Source: Mumia xiangluensis
Lineage (GTDB): Bacteria; Actinomycetota; Actinomycetes; Propionibacteriales; Nocardioidaceae
NCBI RefSeq assembly: GCF_010994095.1
Contig: NZ_WJYO01000006.1
Span: 310,001 to 374,000, forward strand
Direction: 5' to 3'
Length of the DNA: 64,000 nt
In this document: positions 1 to 12,145 of the stretch, piece after piece
How the letters are laid out: every line of letters starts with the position of its first letter
Numbering within the stretch: position 1 is the first letter of the stretch
The notes under the pieces: model-generated
What the model saw: the letters and a program-made list of their open reading frames with translations, nothing else
What the model was told of the DNA's origin: nothing
Databases searched by the model: none
Program-made: the position numbers and the translations under genes

Positions 1-1135
1 TGGCGCGCTTCGTCTTGTGAAGCACGAGCGACTGCTTGGCGTTGCGCTCGACGGTCTCCATCAGGGCGCGCTTGTCGCCCCGCTGCGGAACCCGGACCGC
101 CACACGGCTTCCCCGCTGCTGGCTCAGCCAGGCAGCGACGGCATCGACGTCGTCCGGCAGGGCGGGGACGAGCACCTCCCGCGGGATCGCGTCGGCGTGC
201 TCGCCGTCGTACAGCTTCATCATCGCCCGCTCGACCATCTCGCCCGGACCGGCGTCGTCGGTCTTGTCAGCCACCCAGCCACGCTGGCCGCGGATGCGCC
301 CACCGCGCACGGAGAAGATCTGGATGCCGACCTCGAGCGGGTCGTCGGCGAGCCCGATGACGTCGGCGTCGGTCGCATCGCCCAGGACGACGGCGTTCTT
401 GTCGAGCGCCTTGCGGAGGGCATCGATGTCGTCGCGCAGGCGCGCGGCGCGCTCGTACTCCTGCTCCCCCGCCGCAGCCCTCATCTCGCGCTCGAGCCGC
501 TTGATGTAGGTGGTCGTGTTGCCGGCGAGGAACGAGCAGAAGTCGTCGACGATCTGCCGGTGCTCCTCCTCCGAGACGCGGCCCACGCAGGGTGCGGCGC
601 ACTTGCCGATGTAGCCCAGGAGGCACGGGCGGCCGATCTGCGCGGACCGCTTGAAGACGCCGTTGGTGCACGAGCGCATCGGGAACACCCGCAGCAGCAG
701 GTCGACGGTCTCGCGGATCGCCCACGCGTGGCTGTAGGGGCCGAAGTAACGGACGCCCTTGCGCTTGGCACCCCGCCCGACCGTGACTCGCGGGAACTCC
801 TCGTTGAGGGTGACCGCGAGCCACGGGTAGGACTTGTCGTCGCGGTACTTCACGTTGAACCGCGGGTCGTACTCCTTGATCCACGTGTACTCGAGCTGGA
901 GCGCCTCGACCTCGTTGGACACCACCGTCCACTCGACGCTCGCAGCGGTCGTCACCATCTGCTGGGTGCGCGGGTGCAGCCCTGCGATGTCCTGGAAGTA
1001 GGACGAGAGGCGGGGCCGCAGCGACTTCGCCTTGCCGACGTAGATCACCTGACGGTGCTCGTCGCGGAACCGGTAGACGCCGGGCGCGTCAGGGATGGAC
1101 CCCGGAGCGGGCCGGTACGTCGCTGGATCTGCCAC
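1..1135 (-). CDS. uvrC: UvrABC system protein C (excinuclease subunit), partial
   Basis: UvrC makes both incisions in nucleotide-excision repair after UvrB has verified a lesion. The N-terminal GIY-YIG nuclease domain is visible ([20 protein letters not shown], about residues 18-37), followed by the conserved Cys cluster region ([13 protein letters not shown]) and the UVR motif that binds UvrB ([18 protein letters not shown]). About 378 codons are present; the C-terminal RNase H-like and HhH parts lie beyond the window edge. The GTG at 1135 sits 7 nt after a -10 element (1143-1148), so the mRNA is probably leaderless. It follows a Rieske gene and uvrA on the same strand, a usual actinobacterial order. 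Identity is secure. Confidence 0.96.
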   Translation of the reverse strand, partial: MADPATYRPAPGSIPDAPGVYRFRDEHRQVIYVGKAKSLRPRLSSYFQDIAGLHPRTQQMVTTAASVEWTVVSNEVEALQLEYTWIKEYDPRFNVKYRDDKSYPWLAVTLNEEFPRVTVGRGAKRKGVRYFGPYSHAWAIRETVDLLLRVFPMRSCTNGVFKRSAQIGRPCLLGYIGKCAAPCVGRVSEEEHRQIVDDFCSFLAGNTTTYIKRLEREMRAAAGEQEYERAARLRDDIDALRKALDKNAVVLGDATDADVIGLADDPLEVGIQIFSVRGGRIRGQRGWVADKTDDAGPGEMVERAMMKLYDGEHADAIPREVLVPALPDDVDAVAAWLSQQRGSRVAVRVPQRGDKRALMETVERNAKQSLVLHKTKRA

Positions 1136-1142
1136 AAGCACC

Positions 1143-1165
1143 ACCCTACGAGGGCGCTCCGACAG
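1143..1165 (-). promoter_or_regulatory. RecA-NDp/PafBC-type promoter of uvrC
   Basis: Read on the minus strand: CTGTCGGAG, an 8-nt spacer, then TAGGGT. This fits the mycobacterial LexA-independent DNA-damage promoter (TTGTCRGTG-N8-TAnnnT). The -10 ends 7 nt before the GTG of uvrC, which predicts a leaderless transcript. The same 23-bp geometry precedes uvrA and uvrB. Confidence 0.7.
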
Positions 1166-1177
1166 GTGACGGCGCTG

Positions 1178-1681
1178 TCAGACCAAGAAGATCGTGTCGC
1201 CGTCCACGCGCACCTCGCGCGACTCCAGCGGCTGCTCCGCCGGGCCCTCCGACGGCGCGCCGTCGGAGATCGAGAACTCGCTCCCGTGGCACGGGCAGAT
1301 CATCACGGCGTCCTCGACCATGCTCACGGCGCACCCCTGGTGGGTGCAGACCGAGGAGAACCCCTTGAAGGTGCCCTCGGTCGGCTGGGTGACGATGACC
1401 TTCTCGGACTCGTAGAAGCGCCCGCTCCCCACCTGCACGTCGCTCGCCGGGCCCAGCTCGGTGCCGCCGCCCGTGGTAGCCCCGCCTTCGGTCGTCGCCT
1501 CGGGTGCGGGCGACGTCGCGCTCTCGGCCGGCGGCGCGCTCGTCTCGCCGCTCGACGACCCACCGTCCGAGCCGCACGCTGCGAGGAGCCCTCCGGCGAC
1601 CACCGTCCCGCCGACGGCGCCGGCTCCGTGGATGACGGTGCGGCGCCGGATCGAGCTGGCCGTGCTTCGGTTGTCGGTCAT
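1178..1681 (-). CDS. Rieske (2Fe-2S) Tat-exported lipoprotein
   Basis: A 167-residue extracytoplasmic Rieske protein. It has a twin-arginine signal (RRRTVIHGAG) running into a lipobox ending LLAACGS, then a Ser/Thr/Pro/Ala-rich linker. The Rieske ligands are CTHQGC and CPCHGS, so the cluster site is intact. The ATG at 1681 was chosen because GAGAGG lies just upstream; a longer frame to 1732 exists but would push the Arg motif too far in. Small Rieske lipoproteins of this type recur between uvrA and uvrC in actinobacteria, but their redox partner is not known from the sequence. No other redox gene is adjacent. Confidence 0.88.
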   Translation of the reverse strand: MTDNRSTASSIRRRTVIHGAGAVGGTVVAGGLLAACGSDGGSSSGETSAPPAESATSPAPEATTEGGATTGGGTELGPASDVQVGSGRFYESEKVIVTQPTEGTFKGFSSVCTHQGCAVSMVEDAVMICPCHGSEFSISDGAPSEGPAEQPLESREVRVDGDTIFLV

Positions 1682-1765
1682 GCCTCGCCTCTCGTTGGTG
1701 ATGCAGTCGGTGGAACGTTCAACGATCCCCACAGCCGAGAGGTGCCCGCAACTTCGCGAGTGCGG

Positions 1766-4876
<3,111 letters not shown>

Positions 4877-4972
4877 GTGATCAGCCTTCCTGGGGGTCTC
4901 GCCGGTCGAGGGATTGACTGTCTGACGACAGGGCTGCAGGCGCAGCCAGGCAGGGCTCGACCCACCTCGTCA

Positions 4973-4995
4973 ATCGTACTGTCGGGGTCTGACAA
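4973..4995 (-). promoter_or_regulatory. RecA-NDp/PafBC-type promoter of uvrA
   Basis: Minus strand: TTGTCAGAC, 8-nt spacer, TACGAT. This is the best of the three matches in the window to TTGTCRGTG-N8-TAnnnT. It predicts a transcript start near 4966 and a leader of about 90 nt before the GTG start, consistent with uvrA having a Shine-Dalgarno sequence. Confidence 0.72.
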
Positions 4996-5027
4996 GTCCG
5001 ATCTGGCGAATCTGACAGGCTGGCCCC

Positions 5028-5726
5028 ATGGCGACGCCGAACGACGTGATCGACCTCGTGGACTCGCGCACGGGCGAGCTGCTCCTGGCCCTCGACGCGC
5101 TCGACGACGCAGACATGCGCGCCCCGAGCCTGCTGCCCGGCTGGACGCGCGGCCACGTCGTCACCCATCTCGCCCGCAATGCCGACGCCCTCGGCAACCT
5201 GTTCCACTGGGCGGAGACCGGCGAGGAGACACCGGCGTACGCCTCGCGAGACGCACGTGACGCCGACATCGAGGCGGGGGCGCACCGCAGCGCCGACGCC
5301 CTCCTCGACGACCTCACCGAGGCGTCCGTCCGCTGGATCGTCACCGCGCGACGGCTGCCGGAGGAGGCCTGGGCCCGCGTCGTCACCCACCGGCCCGGGC
5401 GCGAGATCCCCGGGTCGTGGATCCCGATGCTGCGCGCCGGCGAGGTGATCCTCCACCACTACGACCTCGCCCTCGGGTACGAGCCCGAGCAGTGGCCCGG
5501 CGGATGGGTCTCCCTGGCCCTGCACGACGCCGCCGGCGGCCTCGCCGACCGCGCCGGCGAGCCGCTGGCGCTGCGGGCGATCGACTCGGGCTTCGGCGTC
5601 GGCGACGGCGGAGGACGCACGGTCTCGGGCACGCAGGCCGACCTGCTCGCCTGGGTCACCCGCGGGCGCGTCGGCGACTCCCTGACCACGACGGGCGACC
5701 TGCCCGAGCTCGGACCGTGGCGCTGA
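5028..5726 (+). CDS. Maleylpyruvate isomerase-family (DinB-like) mycothiol-dependent enzyme
   Basis: A 232-residue four-helix DinB/MDMPI-type protein. The N-terminal motif LLPGWTRGHVVTHLARNADAL holds the first metal-ligand His of this superfamily; a later EVILHHYDLALGY supplies further His residues. Family members use mycothiol as cofactor for isomerisation or conjugation, and mycothiol is the actinobacterial low-molecular-weight thiol. The true substrate cannot be read. It is transcribed divergently from uvrA and is followed after 34 nt by an MBL hydrolase. This trio is conserved in many actinobacteria, suggesting a detoxification role. ATG at 5028 is the first plausible start. Confidence 0.85.
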   Translation: MATPNDVIDLVDSRTGELLLALDALDDADMRAPSLLPGWTRGHVVTHLARNADALGNLFHWAETGEETPAYASRDARDADIEAGAHRSADALLDDLTEASVRWIVTARRLPEEAWARVVTHRPGREIPGSWIPMLRAGEVILHHYDLALGYEPEQWPGGWVSLALHDAAGGLADRAGEPLALRAIDSGFGVGDGGGRTVSGTQADLLAWVTRGRVGDSLTTTGDLPELGPWR

Positions 5727-5760
5727 GCCAGCGCCGTACGCGATTCCAGGAGGAAGCACG

Positions 5761-6414
5761 ATGTCGTACACCGGCAAGGTCACCGTCGGCGGGACGCCCG
5801 ACGTCCACGAGCTCGCGGACCTCATCATCACCAAGGTCGCCGTCGGGCCGATGAGCAACAACGCGTACGTCCTGCGCTGCCGCCACACCGACGAGCAGGT
5901 CCTCGTCGATGCCGCCAACGATGCCGAGACGCTGATCGAGGTGATCGGGGACGCCGGTCTCGCCGCCGTCGTCACCACCCACGGTCACGGCGACCACTGG
6001 CAGGCGCTCGCGGCGGTCGTCGAGGCGACGGGCGCGCGTACGCTCGCGGGCGCCGACGATGCCGAGGCGATCGGGGCGCCGGTCGACACGGCGCTCGTCG
6101 GCGGAGACGAGGTCGCGGTCGGACGCTCCCGGCTCGAGGTCATCCACCTCGTCGGGCACACTCCCGGGTCGATCGCGCTCCTGTACGACGACCCGGAGGG
6201 CATGCCGCACCTGTTCACCGGCGACTCGCTCTTCCCCGGCGGCGTCGGCAAGACCTGGTCGCACGACGACTTCGCCAGCCTCATCGACGACGTGGAGTCC
6301 AAGATCTTCGACCGGCTGCCGGACGAGACGTGGTTCTATCCCGGCCACGGCGACGACTCCACGCTCGGTGCCGAGCGGCCCCACTTGGCGGAGTGGCGAG
6401 CTCGAGGGTGGTGA
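5761..6414 (+). CDS. MBL-fold metallo-hydrolase
   Basis: A 217-residue metallo-beta-lactamase-fold protein. The metal motif THGHGDHW is at about residues 73-80, followed by VGHTPGSIALL, FTGDSLFPGGVGKTW and YPGHGDD, in the order typical of glyoxalase II/persulfide dioxygenase-like hydrolases. GAGGAAGCACG precedes the ATG. It lies downstream of the mycothiol-linked gene, so a thiol-ester or thiol-conjugate substrate is plausible but not shown. Its last 158 nt have a shortened second copy at 6674-6795. Confidence 0.9.
   Translation: MSYTGKVTVGGTPDVHELADLIITKVAVGPMSNNAYVLRCRHTDEQVLVDAANDAETLIEVIGDAGLAAVVTTHGHGDHWQALAAVVEATGARTLAGADDAEAIGAPVDTALVGGDEVAVGRSRLEVIHLVGHTPGSIALLYDDPEGMPHLFTGDSLFPGGVGKTWSHDDFASLIDDVESKIFDRLPDETWFYPGHGDDSTLGAERPHLAEWRARGW
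6254..6411 (+). repeat. Source copy of partial duplication (3' end of MBL gene)
   Basis: This stretch of the MBL gene recurs, diverged and with an internal deletion, at 6674-6795. The final 36 nt (6376-6411) are identical in both copies. Confidence 0.85.
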
Positions 6415-6443
6415 CCCGATCCGTCTGGACGCACCGGGTCCCG

Positions 6444-6659
6444 TCAGCGCCGCCGTCGTTCAAGCATGAGGTGGACAACCACTCCAGCCCTCACGATGGC
6501 GAGCGCACCGGCAAGGCACCCGAACACCCAGAGGAAGACTTGGTTGCCTCGATCTGGTTCATCGATCGACCAGTACAGCGGTACAGCTGCGAGCGCGCAC
6601 AGCATCAAGGTCCCGAACACGGCCTGCCCGATAGTGGGTTTGGACGGAAACCACTCCAT
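6444..6659 (-). CDS. Small membrane protein of unknown function
   Basis: A 71-residue protein with two hydrophobic spans (about residues 11-29 and 40-63) and a charged ending LMLERRRR, so probably a two-pass inner-membrane protein. No family is recognised. It lies between the two copies of the MBL 3' repeat and its base composition is lower in GC than its surroundings, which suggests that it came in with, or was caught by, that rearrangement. Coding status rests on the clean two-TM pattern only. Confidence 0.5.
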   Translation of the reverse strand: MEWFPSKPTIGQAVFGTLMLCALAAVPLYWSIDEPDRGNQVFLWVFGCLAGALAIVRAGVVVHLMLERRRR

Positions 6660-6673
6660 CGCCCGAGCCTAGC

Positions 6674-6795
6674 CCTGGTCGCACGACGACTTCGTGAGCC
6701 TGATCAACGACGTGGAGGCGAAGGTCTTCGGCCGACTCCCCGACGAGACCTGGTTCTATCGGCCCCACTTGGCGGAGTGGCGAGCTCGAGGGTGG
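6674..6795 (+). repeat. Truncated second copy of MBL 3' end
   Basis: Starts CCTGGTCGCACGACGACTTC as in the gene, follows it with scattered substitutions, drops about 35 nt encoding the YPGHGDD motif, then ends with an exact 36-nt match (6760-6795). It has no start codon context and is a gene remnant. Confidence 0.85.
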
Positions 6796-6817
6796 GGAGC
6801 TGACGCGCGCTGTTCGG

Positions 6818-7294
6818 TCAGGCGGCGGCGGGGACCCTGCGACCGGTGAGCGACACGAGCTCGTCGACGGTCATCTGCAGCGTCGGGTCGCGCTCCTCCC
6901 AGACCTCGTCGAGGACGTGTGCCTCGTACGCGAGGGGGGTGGCCGAGGCCGGCGCCGACGCCGTGGCTGCCACGACGGCGGCATCCTCGCGGGGCTCGAG
7001 ATCGACGACCGAGACCTGGTCGGCGGCGGGGCCGACGGCACCCCGCTTCTTGGCGACGATCATCCACAGCGCCTGGCCTCCGATGAAGACCCAGATCAGG
7101 TTCGCTGCCGCAGAGGGCCACACTCCGTTGAACGCCGCGACGCCGCCCATCAGGCCGGCGCCCAGCAGGTTCGCGCTCTGGTAGCGCGCCGAGGACGCGC
7201 TCCAGCGTCCGCGGGTGACGAGAAGGTACGCGGCGGCACCCGCGACAGCGCCGAACCAGCCGAGGCCGGTGACGAAGTCGGCGACCGAGAACAT
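6818..7294 (-). CDS. CBU_0592-family membrane protein
   Basis: A 158-residue protein with three hydrophobic segments in the first 80 residues (GLGWFGAVAGAAAYLLV, LLGAGLMGGVAAF, NLIWVFIGGQALWMIV), matching the small CBU_0592 membrane family. An acidic, Ala-rich cytoplasmic tail of about 75 residues follows. The ATG at 7294 is preferred to a longer frame reaching 7366 because the family begins at this point. It is divergent from the LysR gene, a common sign of regulation by it. Function unknown. Confidence 0.7.
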   Translation of the reverse strand: MFSVADFVTGLGWFGAVAGAAAYLLVTRGRWSASSARYQSANLLGAGLMGGVAAFNGVWPSAAANLIWVFIGGQALWMIVAKKRGAVGPAADQVSVVDLEPREDAAVVAATASAPASATPLAYEAHVLDEVWEERDPTLQMTVDELVSLTGRRVPAAA

Positions 7295-7436
7295 GTGCAG
7301 CTCCGAGAGGGTCGTGCATGGATGAGGGAGGTGTCTCCACCGGGCCTGGGCCACGAGCGGCGACATGTCCCAGTGTGCGTGCGGAGGGGCTTAAGCACAA
7401 TCGACCCTTTCTTGATCCGGCATTTAGACTTACTGA

Positions 7437-8345
7437 ATGGCAGCGATCGACCCCCGCAGGCTCGCGTTCCTCCTTGCCGTCTACCGCACCGGCGGCATCC
7501 TGGCGGCCGCGGATGAGTTGAAGGTCACACCGTCGGCGGTCTCCCAGCAGATCGCCCGCCTCGAGTCAGAGGAAGGTCTCGACGTCCTCGTACGCGGTCC
7601 GCGCGGGGTCACGCTCACTCCGGAGGGACGGGTGCTGGCGGAGACGGCCGAACGCATCGAGGCCGAGCTCGTGGAGGCTCGCAAGACGCTCGCGACGATG
7701 GGCGACGAAGTCTCCGGCCGTGTCGCCCTCGGGGCGTTCCAGACGTCCATCCAGGCGGTCGTCGGGCCCGCGCTCGGGACCGTCCGCGAGGGCTTCCCCG
7801 GCATCGAGCTCACGGTCGCCGAGCACGAGCCGGACGACGCACTGCGTCTCCTGCGCGCCGGCGACCTGGACCTCGTCCTCCTCGAGCAGGATGAGGACGC
7901 GCCGACCACGACGCCACGCGGCATGCACGACGTGATCCTGCTCGACGAGCCGTGGCGCGTCGTCATCCCCACCGCCTTCCCCACACCCGCACAGGCCGGC
8001 GACCTCGCCGACGCGCCCTGGCTCGGCGCCGAGCGCCAGACGGCCGCCGCTCGTGCACTCGAACGCCTCGCAACCACGCTCGGTGGCGGGCTGCGGACGG
8101 TGCACCAGTTCATGAGCTTCGAAGCGGCGTACGCCCTGGTGGCCGCTGGCGAAGGCGTCGCGCTGGTGCCCGCGCTGGCGCTGAAGGACGGCGCACCGTC
8201 GGGCGTGGAGGTCGTCCCCCTGCCGGGCCTGGGGTCGCGCCGCGTCGTCGCCCGCCACCGCCAGAACCGGCGCGAGCCAGGACCCGCCGTGTCGGCCGTC
8301 CTCGACGCGCTGCTGGCCGCCGCCGCACAGGCCGAGCTGCTCTAG
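7437..8345 (+). CDS. LysR-family transcriptional regulator
   Basis: A 302-residue LysR-type regulator. The N-terminal winged HTH is clear (residues 6-65: FLLAVYRTGGILAAADEL, then TPSAVSQQIARLE), followed by a type-2 periplasmic-binding-like effector domain. The ligand is not predictable. The ATG at 7437 lies 6 nt after TAGACT (7425-7430), so it may be translated from a leaderless mRNA. Its divergent neighbour, a small membrane protein, is the likely target. Confidence 0.92.
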   Translation: MAAIDPRRLAFLLAVYRTGGILAAADELKVTPSAVSQQIARLESEEGLDVLVRGPRGVTLTPEGRVLAETAERIEAELVEARKTLATMGDEVSGRVALGAFQTSIQAVVGPALGTVREGFPGIELTVAEHEPDDALRLLRAGDLDLVLLEQDEDAPTTTPRGMHDVILLDEPWRVVIPTAFPTPAQAGDLADAPWLGAERQTAAARALERLATTLGGGLRTVHQFMSFEAAYALVAAGEGVALVPALALKDGAPSGVEVVPLPGLGSRRVVARHRQNRREPGPAVSAVLDALLAAAAQAELL

Positions 8346-8372
8346 CGCGAGTGGCACCTGACTGCGCCCGCG

Positions 8373-8636
8373 TCAGCCCTGCGGACTCGCCGGTCGGAGC
8401 TTCGTGGCAGACACCCACTGCTCGACCAGGGTCCCCTCCCCCGCCGTACCCGGGACGAACGCCACCCGCGCGACCCAACCCTGCGACTCGCGGCGCCACT
8501 CGATGACGAGTCCCGGGTACGCATCGGTCTCGTAGCGACTGAGCTGCACCCACACGTGCCGGACACCACCGCTCGCTCCGGAGGGGGCGACGGAGCGCTC
8601 GTCGCTGCCGTACCGTCTGTTCGTGCCCACGCGCAC
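8373..8636 (-). CDS. Small conserved-looking protein under a LexA box
   Basis: An 87-codon frame whose core (HVWVQLSRYETDAYPG then LVIEWRRESQGWVARVAFV and QWVSATKLRP) looks like a compact beta-rich domain; the first 25 residues look unstructured. I do not recognise a named family. A perfect LexA operator is centred 22 bp upstream, and a -10 (TATCCT, 8637-8642) lies between it and the gene. If transcription starts at the usual distance, the GTG at 8630 would give a leaderless start; GTG at 8636 is the longer option. A role in the SOS response is inferred only from the operator. Confidence 0.72.
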   Translation of the reverse strand: MRVGTNRRYGSDERSVAPSGASGGVRHVWVQLSRYETDAYPGLVIEWRRESQGWVARVAFVPGTAGEGTLVEQWVSATKLRPASPQG

Positions 8637-8650
8637 AGGATAAGCCGTGA

Positions 8651-8666
8651 TCGAACACCTGTTCGA
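8651..8666. promoter_or_regulatory. LexA binding site (SOS box)
   Basis: The 16-bp palindrome TCGAACACCTGTTCGA is a perfect match to the actinobacterial LexA consensus TCGAAC-N4-GTTCGA. It overlaps the -35 region of a minus-strand promoter (-10 TATCCT at 8637-8642) for the 87-codon gene and lies 75 bp before the permease start on the other side. Confidence 0.85.
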
Positions 8667-8740
8667 CCCATGCCTTGTTCCGTATTGCAGCGTGCAGCGT
8701 GCGGCGGGACAGTGGTGGGTACGCCGACGAGAGGGGCACC

Positions 8741-10150
8741 ATGACCGACAGCGCGAGAACGGACCCCGACGGCCCTCCCGAGCTGAGGCGCTTCCTCACC
8801 CCGAAGCTGCTCCTGCTCTTCATCGTCGGTGACATCCTCGGGACCGGCGTCTACGCCCTCACCGGTCAGGTCGCCGGCGAGGTCGGAGGCGCAGCATGGC
8901 TGCCGTTCCTCCTCGCGTTCGCCATCGCCACGCTGACCGCGTTCTCGTACCTCGAGCTCGTCACGAAGTACCCCCAGGCCGCAGGCGCCGCGCTCTACAC
9001 GCACAAGGCGTTCGGGATCCACTTCCTGACGTTCCTGGTCGCCTTCGCGGTCCTGTCGTCCGGCATCACCTCGGCGTCGACGGCGTCGCGGGTCTTCTCG
9101 CGCAGCCTCGACCAGGGTTTCGGGCTCGACTTGGGCGACAACGGCATCCTTGTCGTCGCGCTGCTGTTCATGGTCGTGCTCGCGCTGGTCAACCTGCGCG
9201 GCGTCGCCCACGGCATCCTGACGAACGTGGTCCTGACCCTCGTCGAGCTGACCGGCCTCATGCTCGTGCTGTTCGTCGGCCTCTGGGCCATGACGCAGGG
9301 CAACGCCGACTTCTCGCGGGTGGTCGCGTTCGACACGCCTGACGACAAGAACGTGTTCCTCGCGGTGACGACGGCGACATCCCTCGCGTTCTTCGCGATG
9401 GTCGGCTTCGAGGACTCGGTCAACATGGCGGAGGAGACCAAGGACCCGGTCTCGACGTTCCCCCGGATCATGCTGACCGGCTTGTCGATCACCGGCCTGA
9501 TCTACGTGCTCGTGTCCATCACCGCGGTGGCGCTGGTCCCCGTCGGCGAGCTCGCCGCCAGCGAGACGCCACTGCTCACGGTCGTGGAGATCGGCGCGCC
9601 CGACCTCCCGATCGACGAGATCTACCCGTTCATCACGATGTTCGCCGTCGCCAACACCGCGCTGATCAACATGCTGATGGCGAGCCGGCTGCTGTACGGC
9701 ATGGCGAAGCAGCACGTCCTCCCCGCCCCGCTCGCGCACGTCGGCAGGCGCAGCCAGACGCCGTGGGTGGCCATCCTCTTCACCACGCTGCTCGCACTGG
9801 GGCTCATCACGTACGTGTTCAACGCCAGCGACGACGCAGTCACCACTCTCGGCGGCACCACCGCGCTGCTGCTGCTCGGGGTGTTCACCCTCGTCAACGT
9901 CGCCGTGCTCGTGCTGCGGCGCGACCACGTCGACAGCGACCACTTCGTCGCGCCGACGATCCTCCCGGTGATCGCGGGGATCACGTCGCTGTACCTCGTG
10001 ACCCCGCTGTCGGGCCGCGACGTCGAGCAGTACGAGGTCGCGGGCCTGATGCTGGGCGTCGGCGTCGTGCTCTGGGTGATCACCTGGGTGGTCAACCGGG
10101 CGTTCTTCGGCGAACGCACCTACGTGAAGGACCCCGCCGACCTCGAGTGA
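8741..10150 (+). CDS. APC-family amino acid permease
   Basis: A 469-residue, about 12-TM permease of the amino acid-polyamine-organocation superfamily. The N-terminal LLFIVGDILGTGVYALTGQVAGEVGG is the unwound TM1 motif of APC transporters; the TM6 region (SLAFFAMVGFEDSVNMAEET) carries the conserved FxGFE-type signature. The ATG at 8741 has GAGAGGGG in front; a longer frame to 8675 overlaps the upstream regulatory region. Substrate unknown. A LexA box lies upstream but is better placed for the divergent gene. Confidence 0.9.
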   Translation: MTDSARTDPDGPPELRRFLTPKLLLLFIVGDILGTGVYALTGQVAGEVGGAAWLPFLLAFAIATLTAFSYLELVTKYPQAAGAALYTHKAFGIHFLTFLVAFAVLSSGITSASTASRVFSRSLDQGFGLDLGDNGILVVALLFMVVLALVNLRGVAHGILTNVVLTLVELTGLMLVLFVGLWAMTQGNADFSRVVAFDTPDDKNVFLAVTTATSLAFFAMVGFEDSVNMAEETKDPVSTFPRIMLTGLSITGLIYVLVSITAVALVPVGELAASETPLLTVVEIGAPDLPIDEIYPFITMFAVANTALINMLMASRLLYGMAKQHVLPAPLAHVGRRSQTPWVAILFTTLLALGLITYVFNASDDAVTTLGGTTALLLLGVFTLVNVAVLVLRRDHVDSDHFVAPTILPVIAGITSLYLVTPLSGRDVEQYEVAGLMLGVGVVLWVITWVVNRAFFGERTYVKDPADLE

Positions 10151-10202
10151 GATCGACGGGGCCCTCAAGCGGTACGTCAGCGACGGATCGCCAGAACGCT
10201 GG

Positions 10203-10673
<471 letters not shown>

Positions 10674-10678
10674 TCACA

Positions 10679-10826
10679 ACGCCTGAGGGGTTAGCTGTCG
10701 GGTTCGGGCCGAAGGTGCCCGGCCTGCCGCATGGTGCACGGCATGGCTTCACCCCAAGGAGCCGAGGCTCCGGATATGGGTTCCCCACTCCCGCCCGTTT
10801 GTTGCTCGTGGTTCGCCGGCCCCGTG
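10679..10826 (-). ncRNA. ydaO-yuaA (cyclic di-AMP) riboswitch
   Basis: On the minus strand the leader of the Rpf gene shows GGGAGTGGGGAACC, then TTGGGGTGAAGCC after a short hairpin, and the 3' signature GCCCGAACCCGACAGCTAAC near the end. These are the conserved blocks of the ydaO class in their proper order. The riboswitch ends about 15 nt before the ATG. Actinobacterial ydaO elements often control Rpf and other wall hydrolases, turning them off at high c-di-AMP. Outer boundaries are approximate. Confidence 0.9.
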
Positions 10827-10956
10827 ACCGGCCCTCCGGGGTAGATCTCGCTCGTGGGCGGGACTCGGCGTCGAGCAAGATCCCAGTCAGACTAACCGAC
10901 ACAAACAAGACATCAAGCCCACCGCGACGCAGAACGTCTTTTACACATCAGCGCCG

Positions 10957-11008
10957 GCGGTGAACCTGGTCCCACGGCGCGGGGCGATGGTGGGACCAGG
11001 CTCACCGC
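10957..11008. repeat. REP-like palindrome, copy A
   Basis: Arms of 19 nt (10957-10975 and 10990-11008) match with one mismatch around a 14-nt loop. The arm core is GGTGARCCTGGTCCCAC. Related arms occur at 12139-12232 and 40350-40401. Confidence 0.8.
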
Positions 11009-11233
11009 GCGGCACGACCACACCGCGCGCCGTACGACAACCGCGCACGCCGTACGACCACCGCGCGCGCACCGTACGGCTGCCGCTGCCGTGCCAGCCC
11101 CGCCCCCCGGTCGGTCCACATGCACGCCGCCCGCACCGCTATCCACAGGGCGACGCCGAGCTGCCCGCGAGCGAGGGCGCTCCTGGCGTGTCATGACGAC
11201 GTGCCCACACCCACACCGATCCCCGAGTCCCTC

Positions 11234-12145
11234 ATGCACGGCCCCTTCACCCGCGAGCGAGCGACAAGCGCCGGCCTCTCATCGAAGGCGCTCCTGGGCA
11301 AACGGTTCCAGCGCCTCCACCCAAGAGTGTGGGTCCACGTCGACCATTCGCTGTCCGACGTGGACCTCATCACCGCGGCTGCGCTCGCCGCGCCGTCGTA
11401 CGCGAAGGTCACCGATGGCGCGCGGCTCCGACTCCTGGGCTATGACGGCCTTCCCCTACGGCCGATCTGCTTCGTCGTTCCCGATGACCACCATGTGGCG
11501 CTGGACGGCGTCCTGGTGCACCGTACGAAGCTGGTCCCGCCGGTCGACGACGTCGGCGTCACGCCTGCCGCCGCGTTCCTCGGCTGCTGCGCGGAGGAGC
11601 GGACGATCGACCTCATCGCCGCTGGGGACTGGCTCGTCCGCAACGGCCACGCGCGGATCGCGGAGATCGCCGACCTGGCAACGTCTGACGGGTGGCGGCC
11701 CGGTGCGGCACGAGCACGTGCGATCCTTCCGCAGCTGAACCCGCGAGCGCGCTCACCTCGGGAGTCCAAGGTGCGCGCGTACCTCGTTGCTGCGGGACTC
11801 CCTGCACCGGAGGTCAACGTCGAGCTCGAGGTCGGGGGCAGGATGCTGGGCTGCGTCGATCTCCTCTATCGCCGCTGGATGCTGGTCATCGAGTACGAGG
11901 GACGCCAGCACGCCGAGGACGAGCACCAGTTCAATGTGGACATCAGCCGGTACGAACGCTTCCGCGACCATCACGTCACCTACGTCCAGGTCACGAACGC
12001 ACGGTTTGCGAACCCTCGAGCGATGGTGATGCTCGTCCACCAGAAGCTGGTCGCGTGCGGGTACGACGGACCGGCGCCGTCGTTCGGCCGACGATGGCGT
12101 GACCTCATCGCTCCTGTCGAGGGCGCCCACGCACGACGGCGGTGA
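11234..12145 (+). CDS. DUF559 (Vsr-like PD-(D/E)XK) protein
   Basis: A 303-residue protein in two parts. The N-terminal half (about 1-165) resembles the AbiEi-like winged-helix region often joined to this domain. The C-terminal half is a DUF559/Vsr-type nuclease fold: SPRESKVRAYLVAAGLPAPE, then CVDLLYRRWMLVIEYEGRQH. The candidate catalytic residues E177, D209, E220 and E222 are all present, so it could be active. The start is uncertain: a frame opens at 11120, but the family sequence begins near MHGPFTRE at 11234. It is bracketed by related palindromes; the downstream one overlaps its stop codon. No methylase or toxin partner is adjacent. Confidence 0.78.
   Translation: MHGPFTRERATSAGLSSKALLGKRFQRLHPRVWVHVDHSLSDVDLITAAALAAPSYAKVTDGARLRLLGYDGLPLRPICFVVPDDHHVALDGVLVHRTKLVPPVDDVGVTPAAAFLGCCAEERTIDLIAAGDWLVRNGHARIAEIADLATSDGWRPGAARARAILPQLNPRARSPRESKVRAYLVAAGLPAPEVNVELEVGGRMLGCVDLLYRRWMLVIEYEGRQHAEDEHQFNVDISRYERFRDHHVTYVQVTNARFANPRAMVMLVHQKLVACGYDGPAPSFGRRWRDLIAPVEGAHARRR

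Noticed and set aside
4979-5001. A plus-strand CTGTCGGGG box before the mycothiol-type gene
   Set aside because: At the required 8-nt spacing the next hexamer is GTCCGA, not TAnnnT.
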